Shown here: piece after piece, positions 35,745 through 45,386 of the stretch
How the letters are laid out: the number at the start of each line of letters is the position of its first letter
Position numbering within the stretch: position 1 is the first letter of the stretch
Made by a program: the position numbers and the translations under genes
From: Erwinia sp. E602
GTDB lineage: Bacteria > Pseudomonadota > Gammaproteobacteria > Enterobacterales > Enterobacteriaceae
Assembly: GCF_018141005.1 (NCBI RefSeq)
Contig: NZ_CP046582.1
Span: forward strand, 2,852,001-2,916,000
Direction: 5' to 3'
Length of the DNA: 64,000 bases
Notes under the pieces: model-generated
Told to the model about the DNA's origin: nothing
The model's input: the letters and a program-made list of their open reading frames with translations, nothing else
Databases searched by the model: none

Positions 35745-35777
35745 AAAATAACGGGTATAATACCCGCTATTTTTTAT
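35745..35777. terminator. fliC terminator (bidirectional)
   Basis: CGGGTA (35752-35757) and TACCCG (35761-35766) stem with A/T flanks that pair further; on the minus strand it is followed by eight T, 40 bases after the fliC stop. It separates fliC from the GT41 gene, which must therefore have its own promoter or rely on readthrough. Confidence 0.85.
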
Positions 35778-35805
35778 GCTAATTAAAGGGATTGCTAAGC
35801 GGCAA

Positions 35806-36699
35806 TTACTGCAGCAGAGACAGCACGCCCTGTGGAACCTGGTTAGCCTTGGTCAGTACTGAAGTACCGGCCTGCTGCAGGATCTGCGCGCGGCTCATGT
35901 TAGACACTTCGGTCGCGTAATCCGCGTCTTCGATACGGCTCTTAGCAGCGGTGATGTTGGTGATGGTGCTGCTCAGGTTGTTAACGGTAGATTCGAAACG
36001 GTTCTGGCTGGCACCCAGGCTGCTACGCAGTGAGTCAACGTCAGAAATCGCTTTATCCAGAGCAGACAGCAGGTTGGAATCAACTGTAGCTTTAGCTTCG
36101 CCAGTAGTGGTCGCGGCAGTATAAGTTTTCAGGATACCAACACCCGATGCAGCACCAGTAGATGCTTCAGTGATGGCAGTGAAACCTGCTGCTGTAAACA
36201 GTGTGGAAGAATCGATTTTCTTCAGTGAAATGCCGATGGTTTCTTTATCCTGCGCACCAACCTGAATGTTCAGAGTCTGAGCGGTAGCCAGTACTTTGAT
36301 GCCGTTGAAGCTGGTTTGTTTGGAGACACGGTCAATTTCTTTAACGCGGTCAACGATTTCGTTGTTGATTGACACCAGGTCATCAGCAGAGTTACTACCG
36401 TTGTTCGCCTGTACGGTCAGTTCACGGATACGCTGTAAGTTGGTGTTGATCTCGTTCAGTGCGCCTTCAGTAGTCTGAGCGATGGAGATACCGTCGTTGG
36501 CATTACGGGAAGCCTGAGTCAGACCTTTAACCTGAGAAGTCATACGGTTAGCAATCGCCTGGCCCGCTGCATCGTCTTTTGCGCTGTTGATACGCAGACC
36601 AGATGACAGACGCTCAATCGCTGAGCCCAGGGAAGACTGTGACTTGTTCAGATTGTTCTGAGTAGTCAGGGACATAATGTTGGTATTGATAACGGCCAT
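35806..36699 (-). CDS. fliC: Flagellin FliC (short form)
   Basis: 297 residues. Conserved D0/D1 N-terminus ([40 protein letters not shown] near 30-50) and C-terminus ([20 protein letters not shown] near 250-270, ending PQGVLSLLQ). The central variable region (about 170-205) is very short and Thr/Ala/Ser-rich ([14 protein letters not shown]), so D2/D3 are nearly absent. Short flagellins like this are often glycosylated on Ser/Thr in that region, and the neighbouring GT41 protein is a likely modifier. A sigma-28 promoter lies upstream. Confidence 0.95.
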   Translation of the reverse strand: MAVINTNIMSLTTQNNLNKSQSSLGSAIERLSSGLRINSAKDDAAGQAIANRMTSQVKGLTQASRNANDGISIAQTTEGALNEINTNLQRIRELTVQANNGSNSADDLVSINNEIVDRVKEIDRVSKQTSFNGIKVLATAQTLNIQVGAQDKETIGISLKKIDSSTLFTAAGFTAITEASTGAASGVGILKTYTAATTTGEAKATVDSNLLSALDKAISDVDSLRSSLGASQNRFESTVNNLSSTITNITAAKSRIEDADYATEVSNMSRAQILQQAGTSVLTKANQVPQGVLSLLQ

Positions 36700-36772
36700 A
36701 GTGTTTTCCTTAAATCAGTTAGGTTTTGGGCTGAGCCTTACACGCTCACGGCGTCTCTCACCGTCATGAATG

Positions 36773-36799
36773 TTATCGGTTGAGTTTTTCCTAACTTTA
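36773..36799 (-). promoter_or_regulatory. Sigma-28 promoter of fliC
   Basis: On the minus strand TAAAGTTA (36799-36792), 11 bases, then ACCGATAA (36780-36773): nearly the full FliA consensus, about 75 bases before the fliC ATG. Confidence 0.93.
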
Positions 36800-37020
36800 G
36801 AAAAAAAGGAAAAATCACAAAAAACCACTGATAAATAAAGCTTTTATGTTTGATTGCTTCACAAGAAACCGCCATAACGCACAAAATACCCATCGTTAAC
36901 GCTTATTGATGGTGCAGATAAGCGACCAATTAAGAGTATTCTTATCATACACCTGGCTATCAGGCTAATTACCCCTATATCCCTGCTTTATTCTTCTTAT
37001 CAGTTTTTCTCCACATTGAT

Positions 37021-37047
37021 TAAACTTCTGCCCACGATGGCCGATAT
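37021..37047 (+). promoter_or_regulatory. Sigma-28 promoter of fliDST
   Basis: TAAACTTC (37021-37028), 11 bases, then GCCGATAT (37040-37047), close to the FliA consensus and 34 bases before the fliD ATG. The rest of the 382-base fliC-fliD spacer is AT-rich and holds no gene. Confidence 0.9.
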
Positions 37048-37081
37048 AACTCTGGTACATCTCATAAACTGAGGATTAACG

Positions 37082-38527
37082 ATGGCGAGTATCAGTAGCC
37101 TTGGGGTAGGCACCACCCTTCAGTTGGATACCCTCTATACCAACCTGGAAACTGCTGAAAACAGCAAGCTGACAACGATCACCAAGCAGCAGACCAGCTA
37201 TAATTCGCAGCTTACCGCTTACAGCAAGCTGCAAAGCTCAATGACCGCCCTGCAGACCGCGACCGCGGCGCTGGCGAAAGCCAGCACCTTTAGCGCCTCC
37301 AGCGTCACCAGCACCAATACCGCCTTCGCCGCCACCACCGATGCGAACGCCACCGTTGGTGATTACAGCGTTTACGTTGAGCAGGTAGCCAAGGCGCAGT
37401 CGCTGATTTCAGGATCTATTGCCAGCAAAACCAGCCAGCTGGGCGACAGCGCCAGCGGCACGCGCACGCTGACCATCACCCAGCCCGGCACCACCAAGCC
37501 GCTGGAAATCACCCTGAGCAACAGCCAGACCACGCTGACCGGCATTGCCGATGCGATTAACAAAAGCGCCGGTAACGTCAGTGCCACCATTATTACCGCC
37601 AGCAACGGCGACCACCGCCTGATGCTGAGCTCCAAGACTACCGGCACCGACGGCGATATTACCCTGAGCGTTACCGGCGACAGCACCCTGCAGGGGGTGA
37701 TTGGCTATGACGCTACCGCCACCGGCACGCAGAATATGTCGGTACAGACGGCTTCGCAGAACGCCAAACTCAGCGTTAACGGCGTTGCTATGGAGCGCAG
37801 CAGCAACACCATCAGCGATGCGCTGACCGGTGTGACCTTCAACCTGAAGGCCGCCAGCACCAGCGCCTCGGGTGAAACCCTCAGCGTGACGCGTTCGGTC
37901 GACAGCACCACCACCGCGGTCAAAGCCTGGGTTACCGCCTACAACAGCCTGCAGTCCACCATCGCCTCGGTCACCAAATACACCGCGGTCGACGCCGGTG
38001 AAGATCAGTCCAGCAGCAACGGCGTACTGCTCGGTGACAGTACGGTGCGCACTATTCAGACCCGCCTGGCCGGGATGCTGAGCAACGTACAGAGCGGCTC
38101 TTACGCGGTGCTTTCGCAGCTGGGGATCACCACCAACCCGACCAAGCAGGCGGACGGTTCAGTCGGTGCGCTGAGCATTGATGACACCAAGTTAACCGCC
38201 GCGCTGACCAATAACCCGCAGGCGGTCAGCGATTTCTTCGTTGGCGACGGTACGAAGACCGGCTTTGCCACCCAGATGGGCAGCACGCTGACCGATATGC
38301 TCAGCACCAGTTCCGGCAAAGAGGGCATTATCAAAAATGCTCAGGACGGCATCAACGCCACCCTGAAAGATCTCGACAAGCGCTACACCGCGATGGAGGC
38401 CAGCATTGAAGTGACCATGGCGCGCTATAAATCCCAGTTTACTAACCTCAGTAAATTAGTGAACTCGCTGACCAACACGTCTAACTATCTGACGCAGCAG
38501 TTTGAATCGTCCTCCTCTTCAAGCTAA
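37082..38527 (+). CDS. fliD: Flagellar filament cap protein FliD
   Basis: 481 residues. N-terminal FliD_N (SISSLGVGTTLQLDTLYTNL, near 3-22) and C-terminal FliD_C (near 235-470, with ending coiled-coil RYKSQFTNLSKLVNSLTNTSNYLTQ compressed). Thr/Ser-rich throughout. It forms the pentameric cap that folds exported flagellin. First gene of fliDST with its own sigma-28 promoter, divergent from fliC as in E. coli and Salmonella. Confidence 0.95.
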   Translation: MASISSLGVGTTLQLDTLYTNLETAENSKLTTITKQQTSYNSQLTAYSKLQSSMTALQTATAALAKASTFSASSVTSTNTAFAATTDANATVGDYSVYVEQVAKAQSLISGSIASKTSQLGDSASGTRTLTITQPGTTKPLEITLSNSQTTLTGIADAINKSAGNVSATIITASNGDHRLMLSSKTTGTDGDITLSVTGDSTLQGVIGYDATATGTQNMSVQTASQNAKLSVNGVAMERSSNTISDALTGVTFNLKAASTSASGETLSVTRSVDSTTTAVKAWVTAYNSLQSTIASVTKYTAVDAGEDQSSSNGVLLGDSTVRTIQTRLAGMLSNVQSGSYAVLSQLGITTNPTKQADGSVGALSIDDTKLTAALTNNPQAVSDFFVGDGTKTGFATQMGSTLTDMLSTSSGKEGIIKNAQDGINATLKDLDKRYTAMEASIEVTMARYKSQFTNLSKLVNSLTNTSNYLTQQFESSSSSS

Positions 38528-38544
38528 GACGAAAAGGCATTGAT

Positions 38545-38958
38545 ATGTATAAAAATTCGGGCGCGCAGTTATATCAGAAAGTGGAGCTGGAGAGCAGCGT
38601 GATGAGCGCCAGCCAGGCCCAGCTGATCAACCTGCTGTTTGACGGGGCGCTCAGTGCGCTGGTGCGCGCCCGTCTGTTTATGCAGGATGGCAATATTGAG
38701 GGCAAAGGCAACGCCCTCTCCAAGGCGATCAATATTATCGAAAACGGCCTGAAGCAGGGTCTGGCCGATAACAGCGGTGATGAACTGGCGGACAACCTGC
38801 TGGCGCTGTACGACTACTGCGTGCGGCGTCTGCTGCACGCCAACATTCGTAATGACGTGGCGGCGGTGGAAGAGGTTGAAGGGCTGGTGCGTAATATTGC
38901 CGATGCCTGGAAGGAAGTGGGTCATCTTCCGGCCCCGGTTCAGGATGCCGTATCATGA
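38545..38958 (+). CDS. fliS: Flagellin export chaperone FliS
   Basis: 137 residues. YQKVELESSVMSASQAQLIN near 11-30 and LLFDGALSALVRARLFMQDG near 31-50 are FliS landmarks of the four-helix bundle that holds the flagellin C-terminus before export. Follows fliD by 17 bases; its TGA stop overlaps the fliT ATG (ATGA), indicating coupled translation. Confidence 0.95.
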   Translation: MYKNSGAQLYQKVELESSVMSASQAQLINLLFDGALSALVRARLFMQDGNIEGKGNALSKAINIIENGLKQGLADNSGDELADNLLALYDYCVRRLLHANIRNDVAAVEEVEGLVRNIADAWKEVGHLPAPVQDAVS

Positions 38959-39320
38959 AAATAACCCCCTCTTTACAGCAGAACTATCAGCATCTGCTGC
39001 AGCTGAGTCAGACCATGCTGCGGCTGGCGAATCAGGGCGACTGGGATACGCTGGTGACCGAAGAGGCCGAATATGCCGCCACGGTCAAACGCATTGAAGC
39101 GGTCACTGTTGTGACGCCGCTGACCCCGGTCGCGCTGCAACAGCTGCGCCCGCTGCTGCGCCATCTGCTGGATAACGAGATTGAAATTCGTCGTCTGGTG
39201 AAACGCCGTCAGGATGAGCTGGGCCAGCTGATGAACAACAACACGCAGCAGAAAAACGTGCTGAAAGCCTACGGCAATATGGCCGGTAACGTACTGATGC
39301 ACCCCACCGCCAGCCGCTAA
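38955..39320 (+). CDS. fliT: Flagellar chaperone/regulator FliT
   Basis: 121 residues, the usual FliT size: all-helical, with LLQLSQTMLRLANQGDWDTL near 14-33 and LRHLLDNEIEIRRLVKRRQDEL near 70-92. FliT chaperones FliD and restrains FlhDC. Coupled to fliS by the ATGA overlap; last gene of fliDST. Confidence 0.93.
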   Translation: MKITPSLQQNYQHLLQLSQTMLRLANQGDWDTLVTEEAEYAATVKRIEAVTVVTPLTPVALQQLRPLLRHLLDNEIEIRRLVKRRQDELGQLMNNNTQQKNVLKAYGNMAGNVLMHPTASR

Positions 39321-39434
39321 CTTTCCCGTTATACCGGGGTGCACAGACAAAATAATTATCTTTGCGCCCCGCTATCTTTTCCTCCCCCCTCTTCCATACT
39401 CAATTTTCCCGTCTGATGAAAATGGAGCATGGAT

Positions 39435-40916
39435 ATGCGCAATCCCACGCTGTTGCAGTTTTTTCACTGGTACTATCCCGAAGGCGGCCAACTGTGGCCG
39501 GAAGTGGCCGATCGCGCCGCCAGCCTGGCCGAAACCGGCATCAGCCTGGTGTGGCTGCCGCCGGCGTATAAAGGGGAATCCGGCGGGTACTCGGTCGGCT
39601 ATGACAGCTACGATCTGTTCGACCTCGGCGAATTTGAGCAGAAAGGATCGCGTGCCACCAAATACGGTGATAAAGAACAGCTGATTGCGGCCATTGAGGC
39701 GCTGAAGGCACACGGCGTCGGCACCCTGCTTGACGTGGTGGTCAACCATAAGATGGGGGCCGATGAGAAGGAGCGGGTGCTGGTGAACCGCGCCAACCCG
39801 GATAACCGCGAGGAGATATCGTCTGAGGTAATTGAGGCCGATATCTGGACGCGCTTTACCTTCCCGGCGCGCGGTGGCCAGCACTCAAAATTTGTCTGGG
39901 ACTACAAGTGCTTTAACGGCGTCGACCATATCGAAAACCCCGATGAAAACGGCGTGTTTAAGATCGTCAACGACTATACCGGCGATGGCTGGAACGAGCA
40001 GGTGGACGACGAGCTGGGCAACTTCGACTACCTGATGGGCGCCAATATCGACTTCCGCAACCACGCGGTGACCGAGGAGCTGAAGTACTGGGCGCGCTGG
40101 GTGATGGACGAGGTGCACTGCAGCGGCTTCCGGCTCGACGCGGTAAAACATATTCCGGCGTGGTTCTACAAGGAGTGGATCGAGCACGTGCAGGAGGTGG
40201 CCGAGCAGCCGCTGTTTATCGTCGCCGAGTACTGGTCGTTTGAGGTGGATAAGCTGATGCAGTACATCGACCAGGTGGAGGGTAAAACCATGCTGTTCGA
40301 CGCGCCGCTGCATATGAACTTCCACCAGGCCTCGCTGCAGGGCGCGGACTACGACCTCAGCCAGATCTTCAACGACACGCTGGTGGCCCGCGATCCGTGG
40401 CACGCGGTGACCATCGTCGCCAACCACGACACCCAGCCGCTACAGTCGCTGGAGGCTCCGGTTGAGGCGTGGTTTAAACCGCTGGCCTATGCGCTGATCC
40501 TGCTGCGTGAAAACGGCGTGCCGACGGTGTTCTACCCGGATCTGTATGGTGCCAGCTACGAGGATGAAGGCGGCGACGGCGGCCAGTACCGGATTGAGAT
40601 GCCGGTGATCCCCGAACTGGATACGCTGATCCGCGCCCGCCGCGACTACGCCCACGGAGTACAGACCGAGTGGTTCGATCACCCCAACTGCGTGGCCTTC
40701 GCACGCAGCGGCACGGAGGAGCTGCCGGGCTGCGTGGTGATTATGTCCAACGGTGATGAAGGCGAAAAAACGCTGGAACTCGGCGAGGGCCTGGCGAACA
40801 AGCGGTGGCACGACCTGCTGGGCCACCGCGAGGAGAACGTGGAGAGCGACGAACACGGCAACGCCACCTTCCGCTGCAACGGCGGCAGCGTCAGCGTCTG
40901 GGTTCTGAGCGAGTAA
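39435..40916 (+). CDS. amyA: Cytoplasmic alpha-amylase AmyA
   Basis: 493 residues from ATG 39435 ([15 protein letters not shown]), preferred over the ATG six bases earlier because GGAG sits eight bases before it. GH13 family without signal peptide. Conserved regions: [12 protein letters not shown] near 100, [14 protein letters not shown] near 232 (nucleophile Asp), FIVAEYWS near 263 (acid/base Glu) and VANHDTQ near 330. It cleaves internal alpha-1,4 links of maltodextrins/glycogen. Next to fliDST as in E. coli. Confidence 0.96.
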   Translation: MRNPTLLQFFHWYYPEGGQLWPEVADRAASLAETGISLVWLPPAYKGESGGYSVGYDSYDLFDLGEFEQKGSRATKYGDKEQLIAAIEALKAHGVGTLLDVVVNHKMGADEKERVLVNRANPDNREEISSEVIEADIWTRFTFPARGGQHSKFVWDYKCFNGVDHIENPDENGVFKIVNDYTGDGWNEQVDDELGNFDYLMGANIDFRNHAVTEELKYWARWVMDEVHCSGFRLDAVKHIPAWFYKEWIEHVQEVAEQPLFIVAEYWSFEVDKLMQYIDQVEGKTMLFDAPLHMNFHQASLQGADYDLSQIFNDTLVARDPWHAVTIVANHDTQPLQSLEAPVEAWFKPLAYALILLRENGVPTVFYPDLYGASYEDEGGDGGQYRIEMPVIPELDTLIRARRDYAHGVQTEWFDHPNCVAFARSGTEELPGCVVIMSNGDEGEKTLELGEGLANKRWHDLLGHREENVESDEHGNATFRCNGGSVSVWVLSE

Positions 40917-41319
40917 AGCCTTTACACGGCGTAAAGCATCGCGGCGGGCTCGGATGCCCGGCGTATTGGGACTGCCCGAAATTTCTGGTGTTGCTGCCTT
41001 TGTTCGGACCAGATCCTGAGTTCGTCATAGTACTGACAGACACTTCCTGCAGACATCTCAGAATCTGAAGCGAAGGGAGCCTGTACACGTAGCAAAGCAT
41101 CGCGGGCCATGGACGGCCCGCGCTGAGCTGTCATGGATGACGCTTTTTGCGTCTTTGCGGAGTGTACAGGCTCCCTGAGCCCGTCACGGTATTAACAGGC
41201 GACCCTACAGACAACGCAGATCCTGAAGCAAAAGGAGCCCGTCACGGTTTTACAGGCGACCTGAGCCGTGCACGATGCAGCACCAGACAGCGCTTTCAGG
41301 CTCCTGCTTCGCCTGTCAG
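40917..41319. repeat. Repeat-rich intergenic region between amyA and yedD
   Basis: 403 gene-free bases built of related short units: GAGCCCGTCACGGT...ACAGGCGACC occurs at about 41178 and again near 41236; AAAGCATCGCGG occurs near 40937 and 41094; TGAAGCGAAGGGAGCCTG and TGAAGCAAAAGGAGCCCG are related starts. One unit (41075-41175) has perfect terminal inverted repeats. Several hairpins are likely. This looks like a cluster of dispersed intergenic repeats rather than a decayed gene. Confidence 0.65.
41075..41175. repeat. MITE-like unit with 14-bp terminal inverted repeats
   Basis: GGGAGCCTGTACAC at 41075-41088 and its exact reverse complement at 41162-41175 enclose 73 bases that contain an inner palindrome-like GCGGGCC ATGGAC GGCCCGC. 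No ORF. Size and structure suit a miniature non-autonomous element or a structured repeat. Confidence 0.6.
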
Positions 41320-41808
41320 CTATTTCTTCTGCGTATAGATCATACCGCTGTGATGCTTTTTCTTTGGCTCTTCACCTGCCACAGCAGGTTTCTTTACCGC
41401 CACCGGGGCTGTCTGCAACGTCGCCAGCGCATCACTGCACTCTGCCGTCGGCTGCGACACCTTCTGCAGCTGCAGCTTATCGTAGTGCAGCGTGCTGCCC
41501 TCCAGCACCAGCGGCATCACCCGCGACTGGTTATTAACGTTGACCCAGTCACCGTCCAGCAGCGTCACTTTGCCCGGCTTGGCAATCACCCGCTGCCACT
41601 GGCGGCAGTCCAGCGTCTCACCGCTGGCGGTGACGATCAGGCTGGCCTGCGCCTGCGGGCTGACCAGCCCCTTTTGCGGGCCAAAGGTCTGCCAGTTGCC
41701 GACAAGCGCCGACGGCGGCGGGGTAGTTACCGCGCTGTTATAATCGGTCAGCTGCGCACAGCCGCTCAGGGTAACCACTGCCACGCCTGCCACAATCCAC
41801 TTTTTCAT
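41320..41808 (-). CDS. yedD: Lipoprotein YedD
   Basis: 162 residues from ATG 41808. Lipoprotein signal peptide with lipobox LSGC (VVTLSGCAQL, Cys at 17). NWQTFGPQKGLVSPQAQASLIVT near 43-65 and LDCRQWQRVIAKPGKVTLL near 72-90 match YedD; a longer Lys-rich tail (EEPKKKHHSG) extends beyond the E. coli protein. An outer-membrane-anchored protein of unknown role, next to amyA as in E. coli. Confidence 0.88.
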   Translation of the reverse strand: MKKWIVAGVAVVTLSGCAQLTDYNSAVTTPPPSALVGNWQTFGPQKGLVSPQAQASLIVTASGETLDCRQWQRVIAKPGKVTLLDGDWVNVNNQSRVMPLVLEGSTLHYDKLQLQKVSQPTAECSDALATLQTAPVAVKKPAVAGEEPKKKHHSGMIYTQKK

Positions 41809-41973
41809 TTTTTTGTTCCTGGTTAAGCCATTACGCGCTACGTTAAAAGGTTTCCTGCCGCTGAGCAAGCGCCATCCGCCCCGAATTGGCCGCTTTACGC
41901 GGGCCGCCCTCTCCTTCCCTTTGCCCCGCCCGCGCGTGTACACTAGCGGCGCAATCAGCCATCCAGGATCGTT

Positions 41974-42297
41974 ATGAAAACCGTAGAAGAGTATTACGCC
42001 ATTGCCAAAGATCTTTTCCTGGCAGCCCACCCGGAACTGCAGTCCGGCATTGCTAACCTGACCGCAGAACAGGCCGCCGCCGTGGGTATGAGCCTGGAGC
42101 AGCTGCAGGCGATGCAGAAAGACCGCGCCTACGCGGCCTACGTGCGCGAAAAAAAGCTGGACGGGGTGCTGTTCGCCATTCAGCTGGCCGAACCGGACAA
42201 AGAGGTGATGGTCGAGGCGATCGAAACCTACCTGCGCAGCCATGCAGAGGCGCTGGGAATGAGCTGGGAAGAGTTTTGCATTAAGAACGAGCTGTAA
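41974..42297 (+). CDS. Small conserved hypothetical protein (possibly DUF6388 family)
   Basis: 107 residues, acidic, predicted all-helical, no signal or membrane segment. Features: EEYYAIAKDLFLAAHPEL at the start, QAAAVGMSLEQLQAMQKDRAY near 35-55, and ALGMSWEEFCIKNEL at the C-terminus. Divergent from yedD. I associate the pattern with enterobacterial DUF6388 proteins from memory only; function unknown. Confidence 0.7.
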   Translation: MKTVEEYYAIAKDLFLAAHPELQSGIANLTAEQAAAVGMSLEQLQAMQKDRAYAAYVREKKLDGVLFAIQLAEPDKEVMVEAIETYLRSHAEALGMSWEEFCIKNEL

Positions 42298-42393
42298 TCA
42301 CTGCGGGCGCGGCGGCGGGCGTACCACAAGCGGCCTGCCGCCGGCGAAAATTCGGGGCGTCCGGGCTGGCCGGTGCGCCCCCTGCAGCACGTC

Positions 42394-42567
42394 TTAGTCG
42401 GTCACGCGCGCCGCAGCAAGCGAAGCGAGATCGTCTTCGCGGAAGGCTTCACGGCGTACGCTGAAGCCGTCATACCAACGACATTCGACCATACCGCTGG
42501 CATAACCCGTCACGATCATCGCCGGGCCACCTTCCTTATGTTGCACTTCATCGCTGACTGAAAACAT
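42394..42567 (-). CDS. yodC: YodC family protein (DUF2158)
   Basis: 57 residues from ATG 42567 with a near-perfect AAGGAGGTG ribosome-binding site seven bases upstream. KEGGPAMIVTGYASGMVECR near 11-30 and WYDGFSVRREAF near 31-42 are the DUF2158 signature shared with E. coli YodC. A small cytoplasmic SH3-like protein of unknown role. A plus-strand frame across the same bases is a shadow. Confidence 0.88.
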   Translation of the reverse strand: MFSVSDEVQHKEGGPAMIVTGYASGMVECRWYDGFSVRREAFREDDLASLAAARVTD

Positions 42568-42744
42568 CGTAAAGCACCTCCTTTTCGGTTAAATGACCCG
42601 TTAGTTATAGCACCGGCGTCATCGCAGTGCCGTTAACAGAAGGTAAATCAAATGTTAAATTCAAATAAGCGCTTAATTTTTAAAATATAAAAAAAACGAG
42701 TAATTTTTATTACTCGCTTTTAATGTGAAGCCGGTCACGGACGC

Positions 42745-42876
42745 TTAGATCTTGCAGCCTTCGCAGTCGGCTTCATCGCCCAGGTCGGCCGGCAGCTCGC
42801 TGGCCTTCTTCTCGGCGTGGGCTTCGGCCTGTTCCAGCTCGGCGTCGATATCAAAATCAAAAATGTCGTCTTTCAT
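42745..42876 (-). CDS. Small acidic protein with C-terminal CxxC motif (43 aa)
   Basis: Not recognised. 43 residues from ATG 42876 with GGGAGC upstream. Very acidic (MKDDIFDFDIDAELEQAEAH at the start, then LPADLGDEADCEGCKI at the end); the terminal CEGC could bind a metal. It precedes no other gene closely on its strand; yedI, also minus, ends 62 bases upstream, so it may be cotranscribed with yedI. Confidence 0.6.
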   Translation of the reverse strand: MKDDIFDFDIDAELEQAEAHAEKKASELPADLGDEADCEGCKI

Positions 42877-42937
42877 CACATTGCTCCCGTTAAAGTCAAT
42901 CCGGCCGCGGCGAAGGATTACCGCAGCCGGGCGCACG

Positions 42938-43849
42938 TTATACCGATTTGCCGCGTAGTTTAGCAAGTCCGTTCACCGCTAACAGCACAATCGACCCCAC
43001 AATCAGACCGACCACCAGGTTAGCGCCGTTGCTGACCAGCGCGCTGAGCACGCCGTGCATGCCGTGGCTGAACTGCTCCAGCGGGTGGTGCAGCTGCGGC
43101 AGGCCGTGAACGATAATGCCGCCGCCGACCAGGAACATCGCCAGCGTGCCGACCACGGTGAGGATCTTCATCAGCCGTGGTGCGGTCGCCACCAGCACGT
43201 TGCCGGTGGCCTGCGCCAGCGCCGAGCCCTTCTTCTGCAGCCAGAATCCGAGGTCGTCGATTTTCACAATCCCGGCGACGATGCCGTACACGCCGACGGT
43301 CACCAGGATGGCGATACCGGAGAGCACCAGTACCTGGTTAAGCAGCGGCGCGTCGGAGACGATGCCGAGGGTGATCGCCACGATCTCGGCGGAGAGGATA
43401 AAGTCGGTGCGCACCGCACCTTTCACCTTCTGCTTCTCAAACGCTTTCGGGTCCTGCTGCGCCACCTGCAGCAGCCGCTGTTCGCGGGCCTGCGGGCTCT
43501 CCTGCGTCTTATCCTTATGCAGGCTGTGCAGCACCTTCTCCACCCCTTCATAACAGAGGTAGGCACCGCCGATCATCAGCAGCGGGGTGATCGCCCAGGG
43601 GGCAAAGGCGCTGATCAGCAGCGCCAGCGGCACCAGAATCAGCTTATTAATAAACGAGCCTTTCGCCACGCCCCACACAACCGGCAGCTCGCGGTTGGCC
43701 TTCACGCCGCTGACCTGCTGCGCGTTCAGCGACAGATCGTCACCCAGTACCCCGGCGGTCTTCTTCGCCGCAATTTTGCCCATCACCGAGATATCGTCCA
43801 GCAGCGTGGCGATATCATCCAACAGCGTCAGTAAACTACTTCCTGCCAA
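42938..43849 (-). CDS. yedI: DUF808 inner-membrane protein YedI
   Basis: 303 residues co-linear with E. coli Yed[21 protein letters not shown] at the N-terminus, [20 protein letters not shown] near 41-60, [20 protein letters not shown] near 143-162 and about six membrane segments. Function unknown. TTG start at 43849 with GGAAGG upstream, as in E. coli. The 91-aa gene lies 11 bases upstream, so the two are probably cotranscribed. Confidence 0.93.
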   Translation of the reverse strand: MAGSSLLTLLDDIATLLDDISVMGKIAAKKTAGVLGDDLSLNAQQVSGVKANRELPVVWGVAKGSFINKLILVPLALLISAFAPWAITPLLMIGGAYLCYEGVEKVLHSLHKDKTQESPQAREQRLLQVAQQDPKAFEKQKVKGAVRTDFILSAEIVAITLGIVSDAPLLNQVLVLSGIAILVTVGVYGIVAGIVKIDDLGFWLQKKGSALAQATGNVLVATAPRLMKILTVVGTLAMFLVGGGIIVHGLPQLHHPLEQFSHGMHGVLSALVSNGANLVVGLIVGSIVLLAVNGLAKLRGKSV

Positions 43850-43860
43850 AATACCCTTCC

Positions 43861-44136
43861 TTATTCATCGACATCATGCTGACAACAGGGGCACAGCTCA
43901 AGCTCACTTACCGCCATATCGGCGATGCCGTCACAGTCCCACTCAACGCGCACCGGCTGGCCTGCCGCTTCCTGGTGGTGCAGATACTTGCTGACCGGGC
44001 TTTCCGTCATCCCGCTAATCTCTTCGGTGGCGATCAGCCTGTCGCCAACGTATATCCGCGCCGTGGCCCGGCCGTTGACCATACGTTCGCCGCTAAGCTG
44101 ATACAAACGCCTTACCGTCAGTTTTACACTGGCCAT
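43861..44136 (-). CDS. Small hypothetical protein with C-terminal CPCC motif (91 aa)
   Basis: Not recognised. 91 residues from ATG 44136, soluble, with a beta-rich pattern ([20 protein letters not shown] near 4-23, [15 protein letters not shown] near 27-41, [19 protein letters not shown] near 60-78) and a tail [12 protein letters not shown] that could bind zinc. It stops 11 bases before the yedI start and probably shares its transcript. Confidence 0.65.
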   Translation of the reverse strand: MASVKLTVRRLYQLSGERMVNGRATARIYVGDRLIATEEISGMTESPVSKYLHHQEAAGQPVRVEWDCDGIADMAVSELELCPCCQHDVDE

Positions 44137-44306
44137 GTTTCATCCTGAGGGAGACAAAGAACAAGAGGGATCGATCTAAACAATTATGCGCGGCAAGTGC
44201 AAATTTTGTAAAAAAATTTGCCGCCGGAATGAAAAACAGGTTGCCACCTGCGGTAAAAGGACGAAAATCCCTGCCCTGGACTTCTGATCAATCGGACTGA
44301 GACACC

Positions 44307-45221
44307 ATGACCCTACGCCGTTCCCCTGCCCTGCTGTCGCTGGTGGCAGCGCTGTTTTCCCTCTACTTTATCTGGGGCTCCACCTATCTGGTGATCCGCA
44401 TCGGCGTGGAGAGCTGGCCGCCGTTGCTGCTGGCCGGCCTGCGCTTCAGCCTGGCCGGTGCGGTGCTGCTGGCGTTTCTGCTGCTGCGCGGCGAGAAGCT
44501 GCCTTCGCTGCGCGCCTCGCTTAACGCGGCGATCGTCGGCGTGCTGCTGCTGGCGATGGGCAACGGTGCGGTGACGGTGGCCGAGCACCAGCACGTGCCC
44601 TCCGGGCTGGCGGCGCTGATGGTCGCCACCGTGCCGCTGTTCGCCATGTGCTTCAGCCGGCTGTTTGGCATCCCGACCCGCTGGATTGAGTGGCTGGGGA
44701 TTGCGGTCGGGCTGGCGGGAATTATTCTGCTCAACAGCAGCGGCCACCTGGCGGGCAACCCGTGGGGGGCGGTAATTATCCTGATCGGTTCGATGACCTG
44801 GGCCTTCGGCAGCGTGTGGGGGTCGCGCATTGTCCTGCCCAACGGCATGATGGCCGGCGCGGTGGAGATGCTGGCCGCCGGGGCGGTGCTGCTGATTGCC
44901 AGCACGATCAGCGGTGAGCAGCTGACGCAGAAACCGGCGCTCTCCGGCTTCCTGTCGCTGGGCTACCTGGCGCTGTTTGGCTCGGTGATCGCCATCAACG
45001 CCTATATGTTCCTGATCCGCAACGTCAGCCCGGCGGTGGCCACCAGCTACGCCTACGTCAATCCGGTGGTCGCGGTGCTGCTCGGTATCGCCTTTGCCGG
45101 CGAGAGCCTGATTGCCCGCGAGTGGCTGGCGCTGGCGATTATCGTCTTTGCGGTGGTGCTGGTGACGCTGGGGAAATACCTGTTTCCGGGGAAAGGGGTG
45201 ATCCGTAACAGCGGTGAGTAA
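44307..45221 (+). CDS. yedA: EamA/DMT-family transporter YedA
   Basis: 304 residues, ten predicted membrane segments in two EamA halves (about 12-140 and 155-295). FIWGSTYLVIRIGVESWPPL near 22-41, HVPSGLAALMVATVPLFAM near 96-114 and SPAVATSYAYVNPVVAVLLG near 236-255 are typical of YedA/RhtA-like exporters. Substrate unknown. Monocistronic, upstream of convergent vsr-dcm as in E. coli. Confidence 0.9.
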   Translation: MTLRRSPALLSLVAALFSLYFIWGSTYLVIRIGVESWPPLLLAGLRFSLAGAVLLAFLLLRGEKLPSLRASLNAAIVGVLLLAMGNGAVTVAEHQHVPSGLAALMVATVPLFAMCFSRLFGIPTRWIEWLGIAVGLAGIILLNSSGHLAGNPWGAVIILIGSMTWAFGSVWGSRIVLPNGMMAGAVEMLAAGAVLLIASTISGEQLTQKPALSGFLSLGYLALFGSVIAINAYMFLIRNVSPAVATSYAYVNPVVAVLLGIAFAGESLIAREWLALAIIVFAVVLVTLGKYLFPGKGVIRNSGE

Positions 45222-45386
45222 ACGCCGTCGGCGGATCTGCTGCCCGCCGTGTAGCGGGCAGCCTCAACGTACCAACAGGTTGCTGCATTTCACTGCTCAG
45301 CTGCCGGGTAACCTCAGGTAAGGTTTACGCCGCGCTGGCAGATGGCATTCCTGGCCGTATCACCCTATTTTATGCGGCGTGATGTC

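Noticed and set aside
40805..41338. Several 60-90 codon frames across the amyA-yedD spacer
   Set aside because: They run through inverted repeats, read openly in several frames and lack start signals; the region is repeat DNA.
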